Shown here: in pieces, positions 1-5,058 of the stretch | Layout of the letters: each line of letters opens with the position of its first letter | How positions within the stretch are numbered: position 1 is the first letter of the stretch | Assembly: GCA_910579055.1 (NCBI GenBank) | Contig: CAJTSU010000028.1 | Location: 1 to 7,120, forward strand | DNA from: an uncultured Mailhella sp. | Lineage (GTDB): Bacteria; Desulfobacterota; Desulfovibrionia; Desulfovibrionales; Desulfovibrionaceae | Reading direction: 5' to 3' | DNA: 7,120 bases | Translations under genes and position numbers: made by a program | Notes under the pieces: model-generated | Seen by the model: only the letters and a program-made list of their open reading frames with translations | What the model was told of the DNA's origin: nothing | Databases searched by the model: none

Positions 1-63
1 CGCCAGAACATAGGATCCTGGCTGGCAGATACTTTCAATCGCAAAACGCTCTAAGAAAAAAGT

Positions 64-1542
64 TCACCCGCCGAATACCTTCATGACGTCGCGATCCGGC
101 GCTCTGCCAAACCGCACTCCCAGAGCGAACGCAAGGCCGGAAAGTGCCAATGTGGGCACAATGGGATGCACGCCGCCCAAGGGAATCTTGAGGACGCTCA
201 GCAGGAAAAAAACGCCAAGCCCCGCCACAATAGCGGCAACAGCCCCTGCGGCGTTGGCCTTCCGCCAGTACAAACCAAGCACAACAGGCCACAGGAACAC
301 TGCCTCCAGTCCGCCAAAGGCAAACAGGTTGATCCACACCAGAAGATCAGGCGGTTCCAGAGCGGAAATAAACACCAGCGTCCCCACCGCTACAGTTACC
401 AGAAAGTCTGCCCGCTTCAAGCCGGAGGGACGCATGCGGGAGGCATCCCCTCCGAGCCTGTAATGGATGTACAGATCCTTGATGATGGCCGCTGACGCCA
501 GGAGCAGCATAGAGTCCACAGTGGACATGATTGCGGCCAGCGGTCCCGCGATGAACACCCCGGCCCAGAAGGGCGGTAGCAGCTCCACAATCAGTGTGGG
601 CATGGCCAGATCTCCGGCGGGCAGATGGGGAAACACCGCACGCCCCAGTGCCCCGGCCAGATGGGCGCATAAAATCATGAAGCCGATAATCAGCGTGCCC
701 ATGATCATGGCCTGATGCATGGAACGGGAATCCCGATAGGCCATACAGCGCTGGGTAGTCTGCGGCAGGCCCAGAATGCCCAGCCCTACCAATACCCAGA
801 AAGACAAAATAAAAGGCCGGGGTACGGCGTTGTCCGGTCCGGACGGAGTAATCAGGCCGGGGTCAATGCGCTCCAGCGCCGCCATGCAGCTCTCCATGCC
901 ACCGCCTTTTTCAATGACGGCCAGCAGCACCAGCACCGCCGCAACCAGCATCACCATGCCCTGCACGGCATCGGTAAGCGCCACCGCGCGGAAGCCGCCC
1001 AGCGCGGTATACAGCACAACCGTCACGCCGAACAGCCCCAACCCTGCGACATAGGGATACCCCGTCACGGCCTGAAACAGGCGCGCTCCGCCGATAAACT
1101 GCGCCAGCATGGCCGCCATGAAGAAAATCAGCAGCGCGACGGAACAAAGAATAACCACGGCGTCACTTTTATAGCGGGCACGCAGGTAGTCGGTGATCGT
1201 CACCGCGCCTGTACGGCGCGCCACGATAGCGAAACGCTTGCCCAATACGCCCAGAGTCAGAAAGGTCGTCGGCACCTGGATCATGGCGAGCAAGACCCAA
1301 CTCAGGCCCAGTTGATATGCCACGCCCGGCCCTCCGACAAAGGAACTCGCGCTGGTATAACTGGCGATAATGGTCATGGCCAGAACAAAACCGCCAAGAG
1401 AACGGCCGCCGATGAAGTATTCCTCAATAATGCCCCGCGTCCCTTCCCCTGCCTTTTCCCTGCTCCTGGCCCACATGGCTATGGCAAAGGAAAGCGCCAG
1501 ATAGATCAGTACCGGGATAAGCATTTCCAAACGTCCGCTCAT
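64..1542 (-). CDS. panF: Sodium/pantothenate symporter PanF
   Basis: Inner-membrane transporter of the solute:sodium symporter family that takes up pantothenate, the precursor of coenzyme A, with Na+. The 492-residue protein is close to the roughly 480 residues usual for PanF and follows the E. coli protein as I remember it through most of its length: EYFIGGRSLGG near residue 41, SASSFVGGPG near 64, VLLAMIQ near 83, AQFIGGARL near 147, the SSS-type GGFRAVALTDAVQG near 182, SFWVLVGLGILGLP near 247, AAIMSTVDS near 336 and FGGLEAVFLWP near 409. Hydrophobic segments run throughout, consistent with about 13 membrane helices. I chose the ATG at 1542 because it overlaps the upstream yhdT stop as ATGA, which suggests translational coupling. 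A TTG ten codons earlier (1572) is open but has no well-spaced ribosome site. The substrate is assigned by overall similarity to PanF rather than to proline or other SSS carriers. No clear terminator is visible in the 63 bases downstream. Confidence 0.93.
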   Translation of the reverse strand: MSGRLEMLIPVLIYLALSFAIAMWARSREKAGEGTRGIIEEYFIGGRSLGGFVLAMTIIASYTSASSFVGGPGVAYQLGLSWVLLAMIQVPTTFLTLGVLGKRFAIVARRTGAVTITDYLRARYKSDAVVILCSVALLIFFMAAMLAQFIGGARLFQAVTGYPYVAGLGLFGVTVVLYTALGGFRAVALTDAVQGMVMLVAAVLVLLAVIEKGGGMESCMAALERIDPGLITPSGPDNAVPRPFILSFWVLVGLGILGLPQTTQRCMAYRDSRSMHQAMIMGTLIIGFMILCAHLAGALGRAVFPHLPAGDLAMPTLIVELLPPFWAGVFIAGPLAAIMSTVDSMLLLASAAIIKDLYIHYRLGGDASRMRPSGLKRADFLVTVAVGTLVFISALEPPDLLVWINLFAFGGLEAVFLWPVVLGLYWRKANAAGAVAAIVAGLGVFFLLSVLKIPLGGVHPIVPTLALSGLAFALGVRFGRAPDRDVMKVFGG

Positions 1543-1925
1543 GCGCCGCGCCCCGTTTCTTCTGTTTTGCAACCTGTATGATGTTCCGGAGAACGCCCTT
1601 CCCCCCGGTTTTCCCTTTCGTCACATTCCTCGCTCGGGGAGCTCACGCCCTCCCCCTCCTCTCGGCCGTCATCCAGAGGCATATTCCGAAAAAACAGGCG
1701 CATCAGCCCCCACAAGAACAGGGTAATCAGCGGATACCCGACTATACAACTGTAAAAGAACCAAGCTGGCATCCCCATGATGCGAGAATAGGATTGGGGA
1801 TCTCCATCGCCCATCCCGTAAGCCGTGGCATACCACCACAGGAAATAAAGGACATATGCCCCCAGTGCGATCAGGGCTTCCCGGTCGGCCTGCGCAAAGC
1901 GCCCGTCCTCTGTTTTTTTACCCAT
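1539..1925 (-). CDS. yhdT: YhdT-like DUF997 small membrane protein with long hydrophilic tail
   Basis: Small inner-membrane protein of the DUF997/YhdT family, typically encoded just upstream of panF; its function is unknown, and a role next to PanF is only inferred from this linkage. The 128-residue protein has a hydrophilic N-terminus with the family-like pattern FAQADREALIALG (residues 10-22), a first membrane helix at about 18-38, a MPAWFFYSC segment (52-60) leading into a second helix at about 57-79, and the conserved ending FFRNMPLDD (78-86). E. coli YhdT stops soon after the equivalent PLED; here about 42 further residues follow, rich in Glu, Gly, Arg and Ser. The ATG at 1925 was chosen because GAGGAAG lies five bases upstream on the coding strand. 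An in-frame TTG at 1958 would add 11 residues but is less likely. The stop overlaps the panF start. Confidence 0.85.
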   Translation of the reverse strand: MGKKTEDGRFAQADREALIALGAYVLYFLWWYATAYGMGDGDPQSYSRIMGMPAWFFYSCIVGYPLITLFLWGLMRLFFRNMPLDDGREEGEGVSSPSEECDERENRGEGRSPEHHTGCKTEETGRGA

Positions 1926-1930
1926 GTTTT

Positions 1931-1937
1931 CTTCCTC
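1931..1937 (-). promoter_or_regulatory. Shine-Dalgarno site fixing the yhdT start
   Basis: On the coding strand GAGGAAG ends five bases before the ATG at 1925. This spacing is optimal and supports that start over the TTG eleven codons upstream. Confidence 0.7.
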
Positions 1938-2014
1938 ATCCCGAATATTTCCGACCAAAACCCCGGACTGCCCTCCGCGATATTTCCTCTCGGAATATTC
2001 ACTACTGTTATTCT

Positions 2015-2041
2015 GTTATACGGTATGCCAAATCATGATTT
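2015..2041 (-). promoter_or_regulatory. Candidate promoter/operator of yhdT-panF
   Basis: On the minus strand TATAAC (2020 to 2015) matches five of six bases of a sigma70 -10 box. No good -35 hexamer lies at the right distance. A perfect 12-bp palindrome, AAATCATGATTT (2030-2041), sits roughly where the -35 region would be. CTGTTATT and CTGTTATA also form an imperfect tandem repeat at 2005-2020. A repressor or activator site over a weak promoter is a reasonable inference, but nothing in the sequence names the regulator. Confidence 0.25.
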
Positions 2042-2090
2042 TTGTCACTCCGAAGCAGGTCGCGAACAAAGCCCATTTGTGCCTTCCGTC

Positions 2091-2192
2091 AAGCCGCTTT
2101 GCGGCTTAGACGGCGCAAACGCCGCGAAGCGGGGTTTGTCATCAGTCTGCCCCGTGTGGAACACGGGCCTCTTTGCGGCACCGAAGTGCTGC
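2091..2192. other. Chain of short perfect hairpins
   Basis: Five small inverted repeats follow each other. AAGCCGC/GCGGCTT with a 3-nt loop spans 2091-2107. CGGCG/CGCCG with a 4-nt loop spans 2111-2124. CCGC/GCGG with a 3-nt loop spans 2122-2132 and overlaps the previous one, so both cannot form fully. CCCGTGT/ACACGGG with a GGA loop spans 2151-2167. GCGGCAC/GTGCTGC (one G-U pair) with a CGAA loop spans 2175-2192. None is followed by a T run, so terminator function is not indicated. A structured transcript or a REP-like repetitive element is possible. Confidence 0.6.
2098..2144 (-). repeat. Dispersed intergenic repeat, copy A (inverted relative to copy B)
   Basis: Read on the minus strand from 2144 to 2098, this segment aligns without gaps to 4801-4847 on the plus strand with 41 identities in 47 positions. 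The longest shared blocks are TGATGACAAACCCCG at one end and TCTAAGCCGCAAA at the other. The right block forms one arm of the AAGCCGC hairpin, which is kept in both copies although its other arm and loop differ. Both copies lie only in intergenic DNA. The element matches no insertion sequence that I recognise. Confidence 0.7.
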
Positions 2193-2272
2193 TGCCCATA
2201 CCGGGGCAAAGCCACGCGTCACGCACAGCGCCGTCAACACTATCCCACAACACAGCGAGCGTGTTTTTGCGC

Positions 2273-2301
2273 TTGAATTGCTCCCTTCATCGGGCTACAA
2301 C
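2273..2301 (+). promoter_or_regulatory. Candidate sigma70-type promoter for the glycosyltransferase-pyrH-frr genes
   Basis: TTGAAT (2273-2278) and TACAAC (2296-2301) are separated by exactly 17 bases; each matches the consensus at four of six positions. Transcription would begin near 2308, leaving a leader of about 90 nt before the ATG at 2399. Matches of this quality occur by chance, so this is only a candidate. Confidence 0.35.
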
Positions 2302-2398
2302 CAAAAAGTCTCAGCGCGCATTCTCACCTCCATACCGAGGAGTCTGCGCCCGGCCATGTTCCGACGTTTCAACAGATGCGCATAGTTAACGGATATGT

Positions 2399-3244
2399 AT
2401 GGAAGATTCCTCTCCCCCAGTAAAACTCACCGCGGTCATCATCACGCTCAACGGTGAACGTCTGTTCGGGCGCTGTCTGGATTCGCTCGCTTTCTGCGAC
2501 CGTATTCTCGTTGTTGATTCATTCAGTAACGATGCCACGCAGTGTCTTGCCGAAAAGCACGGAGCAATCTTTATCCAGAATCCATGGCCGGGCAATGCCG
2601 AACAAATCCGCTTCGGCGTGGACTGGCTGGCGAAATACGCTCCCACCGAATGGGTGTTTTTTCTCGACTGCGACGAAATCTGCTCCCCGGAGCTGGCGCA
2701 CTCCATTCAGAACGCTCTTGCCTCTCCAGGCGACAGAACGGCGTTTTCCATGCCCCGGCGCACTTGGTATTTTGATCGTTTTCTCCGACACGGCGGTTCC
2801 TATCCGGATCGCCTGTTCCGTCTGTTCCGGCCGGAAAGCATCCGTATTCAGGAAAGCGGCGCGCACCAGCAATTCCGTCCTTCCGGTCCCTATGGTGATC
2901 TGGAAGGCGATCTGCTGCACTATACCTATGCGAATTTCTTTAATCAGATGGACAAGCTGAACGACTACGCCCAGCGCGGCGCACGGGACCTTGAACGCAA
3001 GGGAAAGCGCGGCGGTATTGCCGCAGGCCTCGGGCACGGCCTGTGGCGCTTCTTCAGTATGTACATTCTCAAACGCGGCTTCCTCGACGGCAGAGCCGGA
3101 TTTCTTATGGCCACGCATACAGCATTCTATACTTTCCTCAAATATATCCGTATCAATGAGGGGACATGGGGCGCCCCTTATACCGCCGGACTTCCGCCCG
3201 CGGAACATGCGGCGGAAACCCCGGATTCCGGCTCCGTATCCTGA
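2399..3244 (+). CDS. Family 2 glycosyltransferase, WaaE/KdtX-like (LPS core type)
   Basis: Likely a cytoplasmic-face glycosyltransferase that adds a sugar, glucose in characterised WaaE proteins, to the inner core of lipopolysaccharide from a nucleotide-sugar donor. The 281-residue protein starts with the GT-A strand TAVIITLNGE (11-20). It continues with ILVVDSFSNDAT (36-47) and the metal-binding and catalytic region WVFFLDCDE (85-93), where the DxDE pattern is clear. The WaaE-like stretch RRTWYFDRFLRHGGSYPDRL lies at about 120-139 and HYTYANFF at 174-181. A basic, amphipathic C-terminal half ends in FYTFLKYIRI (243-252), followed by a polar tail. No signal peptide is present. The start is the first ATG after a stop-rich leader; only a weak GGAT lies upstream, so translation initiation looks poor. 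It ends 37 nt before pyrH. Donor and acceptor sugars cannot be read from sequence. Confidence 0.85.
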   Translation: MEDSSPPVKLTAVIITLNGERLFGRCLDSLAFCDRILVVDSFSNDATQCLAEKHGAIFIQNPWPGNAEQIRFGVDWLAKYAPTEWVFFLDCDEICSPELAHSIQNALASPGDRTAFSMPRRTWYFDRFLRHGGSYPDRLFRLFRPESIRIQESGAHQQFRPSGPYGDLEGDLLHYTYANFFNQMDKLNDYAQRGARDLERKGKRGGIAAGLGHGLWRFFSMYILKRGFLDGRAGFLMATHTAFYTFLKYIRINEGTWGAPYTAGLPPAEHAAETPDSGSVS

Positions 3245-3269
3245 TTTCATCCGACACGCAGATTCCATC

Positions 3270-3276
3270 AAGGAGG
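3270..3276 (+). promoter_or_regulatory. Strong Shine-Dalgarno site fixing the pyrH start
   Basis: AAGGAGG ends five bases before the ATG at 3282. It settles the pyrH start, because the same frame is open back to 2991 inside the glycosyltransferase gene. Confidence 0.85.
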
Positions 3277-3281
3277 TTCCC

Positions 3282-3998
3282 ATGGCGCAGCTCAAATACA
3301 AGCGGGTATTGCTCAAACTCAGCGGCGAAGCTCTGGCAGGAGACAAGGGTTATGGCCTTGACCCCGACACCGTCTCTCGCATTTGCCGCGAACTGGCTGA
3401 GGTGGCGGCTATGGGACTGGAGCTGGCTCTGGTCATCGGGGGAGGAAACATTTTCCGCGGCCTGTCCTCTTCTGCCCGCGGCATGGATCGTTCCACTGCA
3501 GACTACATGGGCATGCTGGCCACTATTCTGAACGCCATGGCCGTGCAGGACGCTCTGGAAAAAAGCGATTGCCCCACGCGCGTACTTTCCGCCATCAACA
3601 CCACAGAGCTTTGCGAGCCTTATATCCGCCGCCGCGCCTTGCGCCATCTTGAAAAGGGACGTATCGTCATTTGCGCGGCGGGCACGGGCAACCCCTATTT
3701 CACCACGGACACGGCCGCTGCCCTGCGCGCCATGGAACTCAAGTGCGAGGCCATTATTAAAGGAACCAAGGTGGACGGAGTCTACGACAAGGATCCCGTC
3801 AAGCACCCCGAGGCAGTGCGCTTCTCCCATATCAGCTACGACGAAACGCTTCAGCGCCGTCTTGAGGTCATGGACGCCACAGCAATCACCCTTGCACGGG
3901 AAAACAAAATGCCCATTATCGTCTGTAACATGTTCGGCGGTGATATCCGCCGCGTCGTGTGCGGCGAAGAGGCGGGCACTGTGGTGGAAGAAGAATAG
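3282..3998 (+). CDS. pyrH: UMP kinase
   Basis: Cytoplasmic enzyme that phosphorylates UMP to UDP with ATP, the step feeding UTP and CTP synthesis. It belongs to the amino-acid-kinase fold family and usually forms hexamers. The 238 residues compare with 241 in E. coli. Visible landmarks are the N-terminal KRVLLKLSGEAL (7-18), the glycine loop VIGGGNIFRG (51-60), DYMGMLATILNAMAVQDALE (74-93), the GTGNPYFTTDTAA segment (134-146) with the conserved Asp, IIKGTKVDGVYDKDP (158-172), and the C-terminal NMFGGDIRRVV (216-226). The frame is open upstream to 2991, but conservation begins at MAQLKYKR and a consensus ribosome site precedes that ATG. It lies 37 nt after the glycosyltransferase and 101 nt before frr, so cotranscription is likely. 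The pyrH-frr order is a widely conserved pairing; tsf, often just upstream, is replaced here by the glycosyltransferase. Confidence 0.97.
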   Translation: MAQLKYKRVLLKLSGEALAGDKGYGLDPDTVSRICRELAEVAAMGLELALVIGGGNIFRGLSSSARGMDRSTADYMGMLATILNAMAVQDALEKSDCPTRVLSAINTTELCEPYIRRRALRHLEKGRIVICAAGTGNPYFTTDTAAALRAMELKCEAIIKGTKVDGVYDKDPVKHPEAVRFSHISYDETLQRRLEVMDATAITLARENKMPIIVCNMFGGDIRRVVCGEEAGTVVEEE

Positions 3999-4070
3999 CC
4001 TGCACGCAGGCATGAATTTCATGGGAGTGCGCCGCCAAGGCGAAGCGCCCCATCTGCGCCCCAAAGGCGC
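3998..4070 (+). other. Hairpin-rich pyrH-frr spacer
   Basis: Three inverted repeats fill most of this gap. GCCTG/CAGGC with a 4-nt loop spans 3998-4011 and includes the last base of the pyrH stop. An interrupted stem ATGGG/CCCAT with inner GCGC/GCGC and GCC/GGC pairs spans 4021-4053. GCGCC/GGCGC with loop CCAAA spans 4056-4070. No T run follows, so termination is unlikely. RNA processing, attenuation or mRNA protection between the two cistrons is conceivable. Confidence 0.45.
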
Positions 4071-4099
4071 GACAACCGCAGAACTCAAGGAGACACAAC

Positions 4100-4660
4100 A
4101 TGGATAAGGATGAATTGTTGCTCGACGCCGAAGAGCGTATGGAAAAAGCTCTGACCGCCCTTGAGCGTGACTACGGCAAGCTGCGTACAGGCCGGGCCAC
4201 TACCAGCCTGGTGGAAGATATCAAGGTAGACTACTACGGCACTCCCACCCCTGTGAAACAGCTGGCTTCCGTGGCTGTGCCGGACAGCCGCACGGTGACT
4301 ATCCAGCCCTGGGATCGCGGCGCGTTTGCCCTGGTGGAAAAAGCCATTCTCAAGTCCGACCTCGGCCTTACCCCCATGAACGACGGCAAGCTCATCCGCA
4401 TCGCCATTCCTCCCCTGACGGAAGACCGCCGCAAGGAACTGACGAAAGTTGCCAAGAAGTACACCGAAGAAGCCAAGGTCGCTATCCGTAATATCCGGCG
4501 CGACGTCAACGACGGGCTGAAAAAGCTGGAAAAGGACAAGCTTCTTTCTGAAGATGAACTGAAAAAGGCCATGGATGACATCCAGAAAATTACCGATTCC
4601 AGCGTAGCCAAGGCCGATATCAAGGCCGCCGCCAAGGAAAAGGAAATCATGGAAATCTGA
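4100..4660 (+). CDS. frr: Ribosome recycling factor
   Basis: Cytoplasmic factor that, with EF-G, splits the post-termination ribosome from mRNA and tRNA. The 186-residue length equals the family norm (185 in E. coli). The first helix of domain I (about 1-30) leads into LRTGRATTSLVEDIKVDYYG (28-47). The small domain II follows, with PVKQLASVAVPDSRTVTIQP (51-70), WDRGAFALVEKAI (71-83) and GKLIRIAIPPLTEDRRKEL (96-114). Two long charged helices then complete the three-helix bundle and include the conserved Arg-rich NIRRDVND (131-138). AAGGAG (4087-4092) sits seven bases before the ATG. The gene follows pyrH in the same direction and is closed by a strong hairpin starting one base after the stop. 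No oddities are seen. Confidence 0.97.
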   Translation: MDKDELLLDAEERMEKALTALERDYGKLRTGRATTSLVEDIKVDYYGTPTPVKQLASVAVPDSRTVTIQPWDRGAFALVEKAILKSDLGLTPMNDGKLIRIAIPPLTEDRRKELTKVAKKYTEEAKVAIRNIRRDVNDGLKKLEKDKLLSEDELKKAMDDIQKITDSSVAKADIKAAAKEKEIMEI

Positions 4661-4661
4661 A

Positions 4662-4717
4662 TCCATGGGTTCGGCGGGAGCAATCCCGTCGACCCCATGG
4701 ACGGCTCTCCTTCTCTT
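4662..4717 (+). terminator. Probable intrinsic terminator after frr
   Basis: The outer arms TCCATGGG (4662-4669) and CCCATGGA (4694-4701) pair perfectly. After one mismatch the inner arms TCGGCGGGA (4671-4679) and TCCCGTCGA (4684-4692) pair with one G-U. The loop is GCAA, a stable GNRA tetraloop. The total is about 17 pairs. The following bases are pyrimidine-rich (CTCTCCTTCTCTTC at about 4705-4718) rather than a pure T run, so termination may be incomplete. It separates pyrH-frr from uppS-cdsA-dxr. Confidence 0.6.
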
Positions 4718-4800
4718 CAGCACAAGTTCTGTTGAAAAACCGCTGAGTTATTCCGGGAATACACAGCTCCTTGTCCAAAGAGACAAATGCCTCTTCAGGG

Positions 4801-4847
4801 TGATGACAAACCCCGTTTTGCGGAGTTTGTCCGGTCTAAGCCGCAAA
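4801..4847 (+). repeat. Dispersed intergenic repeat, copy B
   Basis: This is the plus-strand partner of the copy at 2098-2144, with 41 of 47 positions identical over an ungapped alignment and weaker similarity continuing a little beyond. Its terminal hairpin is kept in altered form (AGCCG, CAAAAA loop, CGGCT). In one frame both copies read DDKPRFA, then a variable part containing F, then SKPQ. Two of the six differences are silent in that frame. A degraded coding origin or chance are both possible. Confidence 0.7.
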
Positions 4848-4940
4848 AACGGCTGGTGGCAAGTACGAAAATCATTCGCTGCTTTGCTGTTTGTTTCCCC
4901 AAGTCGCCTTTGCGGCTGCGGCCGATACTGGCTCTCACTT

Positions 4941-5021
4941 GCGTTTTGCACGGAAAACGCCGTGCTCGCACTCCGTGCCCCCTCCATGCCGCATGACCGG
5001 CTCCTCTCCGCCGGATGCGGC
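4941..5021 (+). other. Structured leader upstream of uppS
   Basis: GCGTTTT (4941-4947) pairs with AAAACGC (4954-4960) around GCACGG. That loop can instead pair with CCGTGC at 4960-4965, so the two hairpins exclude each other; a second CCGTGC lies at 4973-4978. Further on, GCCGCAT (4988-4994) pairs with ATGCGGC (5015-5021), and CCGG with CCGG inside, with a GA bulge and a 10-nt loop. No T run follows either hairpin. The alternating pairing resembles a regulatory leader, but repeat-derived structure is equally possible. Confidence 0.4.
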
Positions 5022-5058
5022 CTCAATCGGCGGTTGGAGCGTGCTGTATTGAAACATT

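Larger units (their letters stand above)
1926..2398. other. Divergent intergenic region between yhdT and the glycosyltransferase
   Basis: This 473-nt stretch has no credible gene; the short open frames in it lack ribosome sites and recognisable protein features. From left to right it holds the yhdT ribosome site, a -10-like hexamer with an adjacent 12-bp palindrome, one copy of a dispersed repeat (2098-2144) inside a chain of short hairpins (2091-2192), a weaker hairpin AACAC/GTGTT near 2250-2266 followed by T residues, and a sigma70-like promoter candidate facing the glycosyltransferase. Confidence 0.7.
4661..5058. other. Intergenic region between frr and uppS
   Basis: This 398-nt stretch has no convincing gene. 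It holds the post-frr hairpin, a small hairpin TTGTC/GACAA (4771-4786), dispersed repeat copy B (4801-4847) with its AGCCG/CGGCT hairpin (4839-4854), a stem AGTCGC/GCGGCT near 4900-4916, and the structured uppS leader (4941-5021). A frame from 4787 to 4996 is open for 69 codons, but it includes the repeat and has no ribosome site or recognisable domain. I see no promoter that I would defend. Confidence 0.65.

Noticed and set aside
1543..1572. TTG start for panF adding ten residues
   Set aside because: The extra residues are not PanF-like, and the ATG at 1542 overlaps the yhdT stop as expected for coupled genes.
715..1581. A 288-codon open frame on the plus strand
   Set aside because: It is the antisense shadow of panF: low-complexity His/Gln/Arg-rich translation, no ribosome site, no family features.
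2250..2269. AACAC/GTGTT hairpin followed by T residues as a terminator
   Set aside because: The stem is only five pairs with an unpaired base inside and the T run is short; there is no plus-strand gene upstream to terminate.
2042..2389. Open frames of 115 and 70 codons in the divergent spacer as a small gene
   Set aside because: No ribosome site, arginine-rich composition typical of GC-rich noncoding DNA, and the frames run through the repeat and hairpins.
2991..3281. N-terminal extension of pyrH giving a 335-residue protein
   Set aside because: The extension overlaps the glycosyltransferase gene out of frame and is not PyrH-like; a consensus ribosome site precedes the ATG at 3282.
3153..4088. 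A 311-codon open frame on the minus strand
   Set aside because: It is the shadow of pyrH, with no recognisable domain, and its frame follows the GC-rich codon pattern of the real gene.
4732..4762. TTGAAA (4732-4737) as the -35 of a uppS promoter
   Set aside because: No acceptable -10 hexamer lies 16 to 18 bases downstream.
4787..4996. A 69-codon open frame before uppS as a small protein
   Set aside because: No ribosome site and no conserved feature except the part lying in the dispersed repeat; it overlaps the leader hairpins.
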